From: Candidatus Gastranaerophilales bacterium | Lineage (GTDB): Bacteria; Cyanobacteriota; Vampirovibrionia; Gastranaerophilales; Gastranaerophilaceae | DNA length: 64,000 nt | Assembly (NCBI GenBank): GCA_944323365.1 | Contig: CALUSG010000045.1 | Location: 1-64,000, forward strand | Direction of reading: 5' to 3' | Shown here: positions 33,384-42,920 of the stretch, in pieces | How the letters are laid out: each line of letters starts with the position of its first letter | Numbering within the stretch: position 1 is the stretch's first letter | The notes under the pieces: model-generated | What the model was told of the DNA's origin: nothing | Databases searched by the model: none | The model's input: only the letters and a program-made list of their open reading frames with translations | Program-made: the position numbers and the translations under genes

Positions 33384-34949
33384 ATGATGATAGAAAAAAT
33401 TAGTAGTGTAGAAAATAGAAGAATTACCCCAAAAAGGGACGCAAGTTCAAATCAACCTTCATTTAAAGGTATAGGAGATTTGGCATTACGTGGCATACAA
33501 ATGTGTGAAGAGATTCCGATGTTGAATGTATCGGTATTGGATTTATCAACAGCAATTGTGCCAAGAACAATAATAGAAACACGTGAATCAAATGCATATG
33601 CAGGAATGGAAGCATTTAGACGTGAATCTTCAGGATTAATAGTAAATTGTTTATTACCGAGCTTTATAGTAATGGGCTTGGCAGGTCTTTTACAAAAGAC
33701 AGGAGTTGTAAAAGGCGTTAATGGAATGTCAAATGTTTGGGCAAATGAAGAATCATTAAAGATAACTCAAAAATATTTACAAAATGCTCAAGGCACAGGC
33801 TCAAAAAAATTAGAAAACGCATTAACTTCGTTTTTAAATGATTTAACAGGTGTTGATGGTAATAAAAAAGTTGCATTTAAAGAATTTGATCTTTCATCAC
33901 CAATAAAAAGTATTTCAAAATCAATTTTAATGAAAAATCCTAAAAAACTCTTTAAAAAGGGTTATAGCGAACTTGCAAGCACAACGCATATGACCGAACA
34001 TCTAGAGTTGGATGGAAAAGTACTTTCGAAGAATTTGAAAGGATATGTAGAAGATTTTGTAAGTGTACATAAGGCGACAGTAAAAAACAATATAAAAACC
34101 TCGGAACAACTTTCAAATTTCATTAATAAATCAATAAAACTTGTAAATTGGAAAAGTTTAACAGGTTTAGGAGTAATTATTCCGCTTGCAATTTCAATGC
34201 AGCCATTAAACAGATGGTTAACCGCAAAACATTCCGGAGTAAAAGGAGCTCCTATATATAAGGATTTCGGTAAAAATCAAGAACAAAAAGAATTAACTCC
34301 AAAAGAAAAATCAGCACTGTTAAAACAAAAATTTATATCAGTCGGTTCAATGATTGGTGTTATGCTAATGTCTATGGGCTTTAAATTGCCGGGTAAAGAA
34401 ATGCTGCAGTTTAAAGGCATTTTCCCGACAATGGATCAAGCAAGATTAATATCAACAGCCACTTTTGCCAGCCGTATGATGGCTGCTGAAGACAAAAATG
34501 AACTTAGAGAAGCTACAATTCGAGATATTGCTACTTTCTCAAGTTTGTATTTTTTGGGTGATTATGCCGCAAAAGGCGTTGCTACTGTTATAGAAAAATT
34601 TTCTAAAAAACCGGTTAAATTACTTAATGATTTAAAACCTTTTAAACAAGGTGAAAATCCTAATATCTTCAAAAAATTAAAACACTGGGTCAAAGATGTT
34701 AATCTAAAATCATCAGATGAAGTTGCTACAAAATTTGCCAAAAACATGAGATCTGTTTGTCAAATAGGCAATTTAGCATTTTCATTATTAGCTTTAGGCA
34801 TATTTATCCCATTATATACAAGAACCCAAACAAACAAAAAACGTGAAGCAGAGTTAAGAGAACTTAATAAATCTGTTGACACATCAAACACATTCATCAA
34901 AAATAGAATTAAAAATGATTCCCCAACATTTAAAGCTTTCATAGAATAG
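33384..34949 (+). CDS. Lineage-specific membrane protein, tandem paralogue A
   Basis: The 521-aa protein starts with a polar N-terminal segment carrying NQPSFKG (residues 23-29) and no signal peptide. It contains IVPRTIIETRES, GMEAFRRESSG, hydrophobic segments near 92-110, 250-270, 320-340 and 450-470, and ASRMMAAEDKNELREA. The same motifs recur in the next gene. The family is not recognised beyond Gastranaerophilales-type proteins of unknown function. The promoter is leaderless with a Pho-like repeat upstream. The C-terminus is charged (KKREAELREL). Confidence 0.8.
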   Translation: MMIEKISSVENRRITPKRDASSNQPSFKGIGDLALRGIQMCEEIPMLNVSVLDLSTAIVPRTIIETRESNAYAGMEAFRRESSGLIVNCLLPSFIVMGLAGLLQKTGVVKGVNGMSNVWANEESLKITQKYLQNAQGTGSKKLENALTSFLNDLTGVDGNKKVAFKEFDLSSPIKSISKSILMKNPKKLFKKGYSELASTTHMTEHLELDGKVLSKNLKGYVEDFVSVHKATVKNNIKTSEQLSNFINKSIKLVNWKSLTGLGVIIPLAISMQPLNRWLTAKHSGVKGAPIYKDFGKNQEQKELTPKEKSALLKQKFISVGSMIGVMLMSMGFKLPGKEMLQFKGIFPTMDQARLISTATFASRMMAAEDKNELREATIRDIATFSSLYFLGDYAAKGVATVIEKFSKKPVKLLNDLKPFKQGENPNIFKKLKHWVKDVNLKSSDEVATKFAKNMRSVCQIGNLAFSLLALGIFIPLYTRTQTNKKREAELRELNKSVDTSNTFIKNRIKNDSPTFKAFIE

Positions 34950-34959
34950 GAAATAGAAT

Positions 34960-36492
34960 ATGAAAATAGTACAATCAAATTTACCCAACAACAATTACAA
35001 ACCCCAAAATACATTTACAGGCTTAGGCGACTCTGCAGTGAGTTTATTACGATTTTTAGATACAAATCAGGCATGGGGTGCAACAGCCGTTGATTTTTCT
35101 TGTATGGTTGCCCCAAGAACATTAACTGATTTTACAAGAGGCCCTCAAGCAGGGATTGAAACATTCAGACGTGAAGCCAGCGGTACGGTCAATCATACGG
35201 CAGTTGGTTTGGTATATGGTCCGCTTGCAGGTCTGATTTTAGCTTCTGCTGTTAATCCGAAATATGGAATAAAAGCTCATAAAATTTTTGCAGATTCTGA
35301 CACCATTGATATGTTAGGTAAAATTCAGCATAATGTTGTACAACAATTTGATGGTGCAAATGTTTCGGAATATGCTTCAAATGTTGCTAAAATTATTACA
35401 AATAAAGATGGAAAATTGTTATCAGAAGCAGCACAAAATAATTTTGCTAAAACTCTGATAGATGAAATTAATAAACCATCAAAAGAGAATAGGGCTTTAT
35501 TAAAAAATATAGTATTAACTGACTTCGGCCGTGAAGATATTGTTCTTAAATCTGCTGAAAAATCTGTTAATGTAAAATTAAATGATGCTGTTGCAAATAT
35601 ATCATCCGTTTCTAAAAATTTCTTTAACGATAAAGTTATTAAGTCATTTAAATCAAAATCATTTGAAAATGTTGAAATAATAAAATCATTGAAGAAACTA
35701 GGCTTAGGACGCTCTTTATTGGGCTTGGGAATAGCCTCCGCAATTGGATGCTGCATACAGCCGTTTAATATTTATTTAACTAAAAAGAAAACAGGTAGTG
35801 ACGGCTTTGTAGGAGTAGAAGGCCGAGAAAAAGATAATTCAAATAAATTCAAAGCTTTAAAAGCCTTAACTGCAGGTGGTTTTGGTGCTATGGCATACGG
35901 GTTAATTTGTAAATTTAAAGCAAAAGACTTTTTGCCAAACATACAGTATAAAGGCCTTACACCGACATTAAATCAATTTAAGCTTGTGTACGGGTTAACT
36001 ATTATGTCAAGATTTTTAGCGGCACGTGACAAAGATGAATTAAGAGAAGCTGCTGTAAAAGACACTTTGGGGTATTTAAGCTGGTTAGTGTTCGGTAATT
36101 TTGTATCAAAAGGAACTTTAAAAGCTTTAGATAAATCATTAGTTGGCAGAACCCGTGATGAAATTTTATACGAGGCTCTGCATAAAGCTGGCATTTCTAC
36201 AGTAAAAGACGGAAAAGCATTATCATTTAAGGAATTGTTAAAATCAGTTCCGAAAGCTGATAAGCTGACTAAAGTTAAATTACGTAAATTTAATATAGCA
36301 CAGTTAGCAGGTTATGCATTCTCCGGACTTGTATTAGGCGTTGGTATTCCTAAACTTAATATTTATATGACAGGTAAAAGTGAGGAAAAAAGACGTGCAA
36401 AACTTGCAGAACAAAAACGTGTTCCTGATACAACGATGTTTAAGCCTGAAAATATAGCATTTTTACGTAAATTTAATTATTTTGAGCATTAG
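34960..36492 (+). CDS. Lineage-specific membrane protein, tandem paralogue B
   Basis: The 510-aa protein starts 10 bp after paralogue A, with AGGAAA before the ATG. It has the N-terminal motif QNTFTG (residues 16-21) and the shared signatures MVAPRTLTDFTRG, GIETFRREASG, TPTLNQFKLV and SRFLAARDKDELREA. Several hydrophobic segments are in the same relative positions as in A. The tandem copy points to duplication. The last 20 bp overlap the 3' end of atpG on the other strand. Function unknown. Confidence 0.8.
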   Translation: MKIVQSNLPNNNYKPQNTFTGLGDSAVSLLRFLDTNQAWGATAVDFSCMVAPRTLTDFTRGPQAGIETFRREASGTVNHTAVGLVYGPLAGLILASAVNPKYGIKAHKIFADSDTIDMLGKIQHNVVQQFDGANVSEYASNVAKIITNKDGKLLSEAAQNNFAKTLIDEINKPSKENRALLKNIVLTDFGREDIVLKSAEKSVNVKLNDAVANISSVSKNFFNDKVIKSFKSKSFENVEIIKSLKKLGLGRSLLGLGIASAIGCCIQPFNIYLTKKKTGSDGFVGVEGREKDNSNKFKALKALTAGGFGAMAYGLICKFKAKDFLPNIQYKGLTPTLNQFKLVYGLTIMSRFLAARDKDELREAAVKDTLGYLSWLVFGNFVSKGTLKALDKSLVGRTRDEILYEALHKAGISTVKDGKALSFKELLKSVPKADKLTKVKLRKFNIAQLAGYAFSGLVLGVGIPKLNIYMTGKSEEKRRAKLAEQKRVPDTTMFKPENIAFLRKFNYFEH

Positions 36493-37387
36493 CCCCTGAT
36501 ACGACCTCAATAAGTTCTTGAGTAATCGCTGTTTGACGGGTTTTATTATATTCAATAGATAAATCACGCAGCATATTTTCAGCGTTGGAAGTAGCAGCAG
36601 ACATTGCTGTCATTCTAGATGCAAGTTCTGAGGCCTGTGCTTCAAGTAATGCCTGATAAATGATATTTGTAATATACATAGGTACTATTCTTTGTAAAAT
36701 AGTCGGCATATCCGGTTCAAATTCCATCAAAGGATCTACTTGTTGTGTACCGGCAGGCTGTTGTACAGGTAAAACAATCCAATCTTCTACATAGTAGCTC
36801 ATCATGTTTTTAAACCTTGTTGTTACAATTTCAATTCTGTCGATTTTTTCTTCAACAAAGTATTTTGCAATGTCTTCTGTTATAATACTGGCAGCCTCGG
36901 GTGAAGGATTATTCGCAGCATTAAAGTACTCGGCAACTATTTCACAGTCAAAAGCTTTACATTTTTTACGTAAAACAGAAATACCTTTTTGACCGACAAT
37001 AAATAACTTGCATTTAATTCCCTGATTTGAATAATCTTCAACTAATTTAAGCGTTTTTCTTATAACGTTAGCATTGTAAGCACCTGCAAGCCCCTTGTTT
37101 GAAGTTAAAACTAAAATTCCCGCTTCATTTATTTCTCTAGCTTTTAAAAGACTCGGATAATTGTCAACAGCAGATTTTATTTTAGGTTTGCAATCGCTGA
37201 TATTTCCAATAGAATTTAAAAGCTTTGAAAACATATTGTTTAATTCAGCGGTAAATGGTCTTGATGCTTTAACAATATTTTCAGCACGTTTGACTTTAGC
37301 TGCTGCAACCATTTTCATAGCTCGAGTAATTTTTTTTGTGCTTTCAACACTTTGTATTCTGTTTTTTATATCTTTTAAATTCGCCAT
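36473..37387 (-). CDS. atpG: ATP synthase gamma subunit
   Basis: The F1 central stalk. The 304-aa protein has the conserved N-terminal coil (LKDIKNRIQSVESTKKITRAMKMVAAAKVKRAE) and the C-terminal coil (SAATSNAENMLRDLSIEYNKTRQTAITQELIEVVSGA). It is the last gene of the operon. AAAGGT lies before the ATG, 10 bp after atpA. The beta and epsilon genes, which usually follow in most bacteria, are absent here. Confidence 0.97.
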   Translation of the reverse strand: MANLKDIKNRIQSVESTKKITRAMKMVAAAKVKRAENIVKASRPFTAELNNMFSKLLNSIGNISDCKPKIKSAVDNYPSLLKAREINEAGILVLTSNKGLAGAYNANVIRKTLKLVEDYSNQGIKCKLFIVGQKGISVLRKKCKAFDCEIVAEYFNAANNPSPEAASIITEDIAKYFVEEKIDRIEIVTTRFKNMMSYYVEDWIVLPVQQPAGTQQVDPLMEFEPDMPTILQRIVPMYITNIIYQALLEAQASELASRMTAMSAATSNAENMLRDLSIEYNKTRQTAITQELIEVVSGANAQNN

Positions 37388-37397
37388 TTTTTACCTT

Positions 37398-38909
37398 TTA
37401 AAATGTTTTTTTGAAATTTTCAAGAGCTTCTTTTAATTCTTTTTTATCATCATCAGATAACGCACTTCCTTTGTTTAAGTTTTCAACTAATGAAGCTAAA
37501 TTTGAATTAAAGTGAACAAACCACTCTTTTTTGAATCTGCTGATATCAGAAGTTTTAACATCATCAAGAATACCTTCATTAGCCGCAAACAGGATACTTA
37601 CCTGTTCAGCAACACTTAAAGGGTTATATTGAGGTTGTTTCAAGACTTCTGTCAATTTTTCACCACGTAAAAGTTGATTTTTTGTAGCTTGATCCAAATC
37701 TGAAGCGAATTGTGCAAATGCTTCTAACTCTCTATATTGAGCTAAATCAAGTCTTAATTGACCGGCAACTTGTTTAATAGCCTTTGTTTGAGCCGCACCA
37801 CCAACACGTGATACTGAAATACCGGCATTGATTGCAGGTCTTACACCGGCATTAAACAACCCTGATTCCAAAAATATTTGTCCGTCAGTAATTGAAATAA
37901 CGTTTGTAGGAATGTATGCAGATACATCACCGGCCTGAGTTTCAATAATAGGTAATGCGGTAATACTTCCGCCTCCCAGTTTATCATTCAATTTTACTGC
38001 ACGTTCAAGAAGTCTTGAATGTAAGTAAAATACATCACCGGGGTAAGCTTCACGTCCCGGCGGTCTTTTTAATAATAAGCTCATTGCACGATAAGCCTGT
38101 GCGTGTTTAGATAAATCATCATAAACTATCAGTACAGATTTACCCTGTTCCATAAATTCTTCAGCAATAGCAACTCCTGCAAATGGTGCAATATATTGCA
38201 GCGGAGCAGATTCATCAGCTGTAGCTGAAACAATTATAGTATAATCCATTGCTCCTCTGTCTTCTAATGTTTTTGCAAGTTGAGCGACAGTAGAGGCTTT
38301 TTGCCCGATTGCTACATATATACATATAACATCTGTATTTTTTTGATTAATTATAGTATCAATAGCGATTGCTGTTTTACCTGTTTGTCTGTCACCGATA
38401 ATAAGTTCACGTTGGCCTCGTCCAATAGGTGTTAACGCATCAATTGCGGTTAAACCTGTTTGTAACGGCTGGTGTACTGATTTTCTTGCAACAATACCTG
38501 GGGCTACACGTTCTATAGGTCTTGTTTTTGTATATTCATATTCACCTTTACCGTCAATAGCTTTACCTGTCGGGTCAATAATTCTGCCAATTAAACCATC
38601 TCCAACCGGAACAGAGGCAATGCGTCCGGTTGTTCTTACTGTCATGCCTTCTTTTATTTGGGTGTAATCACCAAGTATTACAACACCTACATTGTCTTCA
38701 TCCAGGTTCATCGTAATACCCAAAGTGTCTTTCCCATCATCAAATACAACAAGTTCGCTTGACATAACGTTTCTTAAGCCATAAATTCTTGCTATACCGT
38801 CACCTACATCAAGTACACTACCTGTGTTTGCTACTTCTGTTTGTATTTCATAATTTTCAATCCTGTTCTTAATAATAGAACTAATTTCATCAGGTTGTAT
38901 TAGTGTCAT
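37398..38909 (-). CDS. atpA: ATP synthase alpha subunit
   Basis: The 503-aa F1 subunit carries the Walker [26 protein letters not shown]-like N-terminal barrel residues, the conserved [19 protein letters not shown] region and ARPAI-type [16 protein letters not shown]. It binds but does not hydrolyse nucleotide. AAGGGG precedes the ATG, and it overlaps atpH by 4 bp. Confidence 0.98.
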   Translation of the reverse strand: MTLIQPDEISSIIKNRIENYEIQTEVANTGSVLDVGDGIARIYGLRNVMSSELVVFDDGKDTLGITMNLDEDNVGVVILGDYTQIKEGMTVRTTGRIASVPVGDGLIGRIIDPTGKAIDGKGEYEYTKTRPIERVAPGIVARKSVHQPLQTGLTAIDALTPIGRGQRELIIGDRQTGKTAIAIDTIINQKNTDVICIYVAIGQKASTVAQLAKTLEDRGAMDYTIIVSATADESAPLQYIAPFAGVAIAEEFMEQGKSVLIVYDDLSKHAQAYRAMSLLLKRPPGREAYPGDVFYLHSRLLERAVKLNDKLGGGSITALPIIETQAGDVSAYIPTNVISITDGQIFLESGLFNAGVRPAINAGISVSRVGGAAQTKAIKQVAGQLRLDLAQYRELEAFAQFASDLDQATKNQLLRGEKLTEVLKQPQYNPLSVAEQVSILFAANEGILDDVKTSDISRFKKEWFVHFNSNLASLVENLNKGSALSDDDKKELKEALENFKKTF

Positions 38910-39460
38910 AAGTTCCCCTTTATAATATTTTTACTTAAATTTTCAAGTTTGTTTTTTATGCTTGTATCGATTATATTGTCGTCGATGTGTATAATGAGTC
39001 CGCCTATTATTGAGGCATCGATTTCCCAATCCGCAATAACATTTTTTTGTAATTTATCTTGAAGTTTTGTGAGTATTTTATTTTTGTATTCATCTGTAAT
39101 GTCAACTGCGGAAATTACTGTTATTCTTTTTATATTTTTGATTTCATCGTATTCTTTTTTGAAAGCATCTATTATTAAATCAAGTTCACTAAAACGTTTT
39201 TTTTCAGCAATTATTTTTAAGAAGTTTAAAATATCAGGCTTAATTTGCGAAGTAAAGACATCTTCTATAATTTCAATTTTTTTCTCAACAGGAACCGCAG
39301 GAGTATTTAAAATTTCTTTTAAATCATTAGAATTCTCAATTATTTTTTTGATATTATCTAAATCTGATAGTATATCATCAAAAGAAATTTTACCGTCTTT
39401 TGCGGTTTGAATTAAAGCCTGTGCATATATTCTTGCTGATTGTGTAATATTTTTAATCAT
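38906..39460 (-). CDS. atpH: ATP synthase delta subunit
   Basis: The 184-aa protein links F1 to the stator. It has the helical N-terminal domain ([19 protein letters not shown]) and the C-terminal [17 protein letters not shown]...[25 protein letters not shown], diagnostic for delta. ATGA overlaps with both neighbours. Confidence 0.94.
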   Translation of the reverse strand: MIKNITQSARIYAQALIQTAKDGKISFDDILSDLDNIKKIIENSNDLKEILNTPAVPVEKKIEIIEDVFTSQIKPDILNFLKIIAEKKRFSELDLIIDAFKKEYDEIKNIKRITVISAVDITDEYKNKILTKLQDKLQKNVIADWEIDASIIGGLIIHIDDNIIDTSIKNKLENLSKNIIKGNL

Positions 39461-39951
39461 AAATTTACCTTGTCTATTTCATTGATGCTATCATCAAGAA
39501 GTTTTTGATGCATGTCTGCATCTAATTTCGATAGAATATTTTGTTTAGCTAAATCAACAGCTTTGTTTAAAGTTTCTTGTGTAAGCTTTGTTGATATATT
39601 TCTTTCTTCTGCTAATATAACCTTTTTAATATTATCTTCTATACGTTTAATATTTTCATCAGTATTTTTTAATATGTTGTCTGCAAGGTTTTTAGCATTG
39701 TTTTCTGCGTTTTGAAGCTGCAGTTTTACTTCTGAATCAGTTTTGCCAGCTTTTTCTTCAGCAGATTTTAATTCTTCTTCAGCGTTTAAACGTTCTTTTT
39801 TTGCGTTTTCAATAGATGAAGCAACTTCATTTTTAATTTTTTCAATAATACCCGGCAAATCAATTTTTGCAAATACTATTGCCAGCAGTATAACTAAAAT
39901 TGCAAAATTAAATGTATTTGATTGTACTATGATATTCCAAAAATCTGCCAT
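39457..39951 (-). CDS. atpF: ATP synthase b subunit
   Basis: The 164-aa stator protein has an N-terminal membrane helix (FNFAILVILLAIVFAKI) and a long charged coiled coil (EKIKNEVASSIENAKKERLNAEEELKSAEEK). It is the second of two b-type subunits, following b' as in Cyanobacteria and plastids. The 4-bp overlap with atpH indicates coupling. Confidence 0.92.
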   Translation of the reverse strand: MADFWNIIVQSNTFNFAILVILLAIVFAKIDLPGIIEKIKNEVASSIENAKKERLNAEEELKSAEEKAGKTDSEVKLQLQNAENNAKNLADNILKNTDENIKRIEDNIKKVILAEERNISTKLTQETLNKAVDLAKQNILSKLDADMHQKLLDDSINEIDKVNL

Positions 39952-39955
39952 TATT

Positions 39956-40363
39956 TCATCCTAAAATTTTTGTAGATATTGTTTGAGCCAAATCATTAAT
40001 TACCGAATCTAATTGAATTGAGTTATTCTGTTCTTGCAGAACAGCTTTTTGCCTTGCAATTTCGCTAACAGAATCGGATTTAGCTTTTTGAGTTAATTCT
40101 TTTGATTTTAAATTAGCATTTTCAACGCTTTGAGAAATTATTTTTTTACTGTCATCATGAGCTTTGTTTAGCTTTTCTTCACGGTTTTTTAACAGTTCTA
40201 ATGCAGTTTCTTTAGAATTTTTCGCTTCATTTAAAGTATCATCAACAAGTTTTTCACGCTCATTAATGATATTAGTTAAAGGAGCGTAGAATATTTTGTT
40301 CATTAAAAAAACAAAAACAAGAAAACTTATTGCTGATACTAAAAATGTTGCGTTAAATTCCAT
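39956..40363 (-). CDS. atpF': ATP synthase b' subunit
   Basis: The 135-aa protein has one membrane helix (TFLVSAISFLVFVFLMNKIFY) and a shorter coil than the b subunit. It lies between c and b, the place of b' in cyanobacterial and plastid operons. b and b' form a heterodimeric stalk. Which of the two is called b' rests on gene order. Confidence 0.88.
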   Translation of the reverse strand: MEFNATFLVSAISFLVFVFLMNKIFYAPLTNIINEREKLVDDTLNEAKNSKETALELLKNREEKLNKAHDDSKKIISQSVENANLKSKELTQKAKSDSVSEIARQKAVLQEQNNSIQLDSVINDLAQTISTKILG

Positions 40364-40374
40364 TTATACCCTCT

Positions 40375-40617
40375 TTACATCAAACCTACTAATTTTGCAG
40401 CTATAACGAATGCGTATAGAGCACAAGCTTCAGACAAAGCAGCACCCAGCAAGAAAAAACCAAATGCTTTACCAGAAACTTCAGGTTGTCTAGATATTGC
40501 ATCCATCAAACCTTTTGTAGCAAAACCAATACCTAATCCGGCACCTATTGCACCAAAACCGATAGCAACACCACCGCCTAATTGTGCTAAATCTGAAATT
40601 GTTTTTAATTCTTCCAT
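40375..40617 (-). CDS. atpE: ATP synthase c subunit
   Basis: The 80-aa hairpin membrane protein (start MEELKTIS, AAGGAG upstream) has GAIGAGLGIGFATKGLMDAISRQPE, the loop RQPE, and the carboxylate in LSEACALYAF. The Na+-type marks (Gln in helix 1, Ser after the Glu in helix 2) are replaced by Ile and Ala, so H+ coupling is likely. I reject the longer frame starting MFHQLQAM because the Shine-Dalgarno is placed for MEELK. Confidence 0.95.
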   Translation of the reverse strand: MEELKTISDLAQLGGGVAIGFGAIGAGLGIGFATKGLMDAISRQPEVSGKAFGFFLLGAALSEACALYAFVIAAKLVGLM

Positions 40618-40636
40618 TTTTATCTCCTTATTTAAA

Positions 40637-41329
40637 TTAATGCTCATCGCCTGTAGCTGATGAAACATAAGCTATAGTCAACATCATAAATACTGTTGCC
40701 TGTATAAAAGCAACCAAAAGTTCAAATAACATTATTGGCAGCGGAAGGAAATATGCAAATACTCCTAACGCAACCGTAACAAGAATTTCTCCTGCAAATA
40801 TATTGGCAAAAAGACGGATTGCAAGGCTTAAAGGTCTTGTAATCATCTCTAACAGTTCAACTAAAAACATTATTATTCCTGTAAAACTAAATTCGTGAAG
40901 AAAAAATTTTGGACCTTTTTTCTTAATTCCCATGCCTACATAATATATTAATACTATAATAGCCATAGCGGCAGTTAGATTTAAATCATTAGTAGGTGAG
41001 GCAAGTTCGCCATTTTTCAAATGAATAATTCTTAAAGGCAGCTGTCCCATAAGATTAGCAATCAAAATAAATAAAAACAAGGACGCAACAAGCGGAACAT
41101 GCTTCCTGTTGTCATGAGCTATCATGGTATCTAATGTTCCCCAGAAGAATTTCATGAGGCTTTCGGAAACAGCTTGTAATTTACCTGGAATTATTGATAG
41201 TTTACGGGTTGCTATAAATGCAAAAATCAAAATAACACCCATGGCAAACCACATTGTAAATATTGTGTCCAGGTTGAATGAAAAATTATGTCCTCCGATT
41301 ACTGCATTGTAAACCCAATGTCCACTCAT
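40637..41329 (-). CDS. atpB: ATP synthase a subunit
   Basis: The 230-aa membrane protein has the conserved LATIRPLSLAIRLFANIFAGEILV-type segment (here TRPLSLAIRLFANIFAGE), including the essential Arg, and FELLVAFIQATVFMMLTIAYVSSA. AAGGAGAG precedes the ATG. It is the first gene; an atpI gene is not seen upstream. Confidence 0.96.
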   Translation of the reverse strand: MSGHWVYNAVIGGHNFSFNLDTIFTMWFAMGVILIFAFIATRKLSIIPGKLQAVSESLMKFFWGTLDTMIAHDNRKHVPLVASLFLFILIANLMGQLPLRIIHLKNGELASPTNDLNLTAAMAIIVLIYYVGMGIKKKGPKFFLHEFSFTGIIMFLVELLEMITRPLSLAIRLFANIFAGEILVTVALGVFAYFLPLPIMLFELLVAFIQATVFMMLTIAYVSSATGDEH

Positions 41330-41410
41330 AAATCTCTCCTTACAAAATTTATTCTAACTCAAGAAAAAAAATTTCGCAAATTCATATTTTATTTTTAAAA
41401 AGTTTAAAAT

Positions 41411-41448
41411 AAAAAAATCTCTAAAATAGTGTAATTGCTATTTTAGAG
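41411..41448 (-). terminator. Intrinsic terminator for the minus-strand remnant
   Basis: CTCTAAAATAG (41419-41429) pairs with CTATTTTAGAG (41438-41448). On the minus strand the stem is followed by a seven-T run. It ends the gene remnant at 41480 and shows that the 3' part of that gene is intact. Confidence 0.8.
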
Positions 41449-41479
41449 CTAAATTAAAAGATTCCTCTATTTAGAATTA

Positions 41480-41868
41480 TTAAATCTTATTACCTAATAA
41501 TGTAATGAAATTGTATAATTTTTTTTGAACTTCTGCAAAAGAACCGTTTTGTATTAATTCAGCAATTGTATTAGGGTTACCGGTGGCTTGTGCTGTGAGG
41601 TAATCTCCCAATTTACAATTAAGGTCTAATTTGCCGTTTTTGACTGATGGTACCATTGATAAATTTTCTAAAGCTGCCATTTCTTTTGTGTCGATATGAC
41701 CATTGGAAACAAATTCTTTCCCTTTATTACCTGCTGATACTTTCCATTTTGCGACTTTATTCGGTGAGCCTAGTTCTGATACAGATACAGCTCCTTTGCT
41801 TACAACTTTTTCACCTTTTTTTGCATTAAATCCTAAGATTGCGAATTTTCCTTTATTATTAACTTTCA
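41480..41868 (-). pseudogene. 3' remnant of a lineage-specific gene, 5' end lost
   Basis: The downstream 129 codons (from about SLKVNNKGKFAILGF) look like a genuine protein rich in Lys, Gly and Ser with a proper terminator. The upstream codons of the open frame (MFPMLRNFLLIQYYSKPS) are antisense to a helix-turn-helix gene. The 5' part of the original gene is therefore missing at about 41866. The product was probably a surface or lineage-specific protein of unknown function. Confidence 0.65.
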
Positions 41869-42117
41869 GAGATGATTGATATATCGCAGAGGGCTTTGAG
41901 TAGTATTGAATCAGGAGAAAATTTCGTAACATCGGAAACATTTGATAAGCTTATGATGGTTTTTGAAATTTCGTCAGAGGAGTTTTTTTCTACGAATAAA
42001 TATAAAACTGCTGAGGAACTATTACAAATGATAACTTTAAATTTAGCAAAGTTGAATAATAATACAGAAAAGTTGTCAATAGTATTGAATTTGACGAATA
42101 GTTTGCTTAAAAAATAA
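41869..42117 (+). pseudogene. 5'-truncated XRE-type helix-turn-helix regulator
   Basis: The frame reads EMIDISQRALSSIESGENFVTSETF, the second half of an XRE HTH domain, then MMVFEISSEEFFSTNKYK and a helical tail of about 40 residues. The first helices (normally ...LTQEELAE) are missing. A stop lies in the same frame just upstream (41860-41862). ATG 41872 is internal and has no Shine-Dalgarno, so the gene is probably dead, although a short product is possible. Confidence 0.7.
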
Positions 42118-42184
42118 AATTAGCAAATATTTTGTGTTTATTATACAATTAATAATATAATTTTAAAATTTAATTTGAGGCGGG

Positions 42185-42919
42185 ATGCAGAATATTATTT
42201 TAAAAGAAGTTGATTCAACCAATCTATATGCAAAAAAAAATTTGGAAGTTTTGGCTGATAAAACAATAGTTCAAGCTTTAAAACAAAATTTTGGGCATGG
42301 TCGCTTAAATAGAGAGTGGATTGATTTAGGTAATGGAAATTTATTTCTTTCATTTGTTTTAAAACCTTCCAGTGAATTTAGTAAAAATTATTCTAATTTA
42401 ACACAATATTTATCTGTTGTATTATGTGAAAGGTTAGATAAATATGGTTTGGAAGCTTATATTAAATGGCCAAATGATGTTCAGGTTAACGGCAAGAAAA
42501 TAGCAGGCATTTTATCAGAAACAGTTATGCAAGGCAGTGAGTTTAAGGGGTTGGTATTGGGTATAGGAGTTAACCTTAAAGCTGAATTAAATGATTTAAA
42601 AAAGATTACAGAGCAAAAGGCAACTGCTTTTAATATAGAACTTGGACGAGAGGTTAATTTAGAAGAATTTAAGTCAGAATTAGTTAAAGCTTTTTTTGAT
42701 AATTATGATGAATTTTTACTTAACGGATTTGAATATATAAAAGAAAAATATATAAAAAGAGCAAATTTTTTAAATAAATTAGTAAAAGTAGAAACAATAC
42801 ATGGAATAAAACAAGGTTTAGTAAAATCAGTAAATGATTTAGGCGAATTGGTTTTAGATAATGAAGGCAAAGAGTTTGTTATTACAACAGGCGATGTTTA
42901 TATAATAGAAAGGGAATAA
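42185..42919 (+). CDS. birA: Biotin-[acetyl-CoA carboxylase] ligase (no HTH domain)
   Basis: The enzyme attaches biotin to carrier lysines. The 244-aa protein has VDSTNLYAKKN, FGHGRLNREWIDLGNGNLFLSFV (biotin/ATP loop), KWPNDVQVNGKKIAGILSE and VLGIGVNLK. It lacks the N-terminal DNA-binding domain of repressor-type BirA. GAGGCGGG precedes the ATG. It is directly followed by oadA, its likely substrate. Confidence 0.94.
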   Translation: MQNIILKEVDSTNLYAKKNLEVLADKTIVQALKQNFGHGRLNREWIDLGNGNLFLSFVLKPSSEFSKNYSNLTQYLSVVLCERLDKYGLEAYIKWPNDVQVNGKKIAGILSETVMQGSEFKGLVLGIGVNLKAELNDLKKITEQKATAFNIELGREVNLEEFKSELVKAFFDNYDEFLLNGFEYIKEKYIKRANFLNKLVKVETIHGIKQGLVKSVNDLGELVLDNEGKEFVITTGDVYIIERE

Positions 42920-42920
42920 T

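Noticed and set aside
41869-41941. Codons of the minus frame beyond the scar (MFPMLRN...)
   Set aside because: They are antisense to the HTH gene remnant and do not match the rest of the minus gene.
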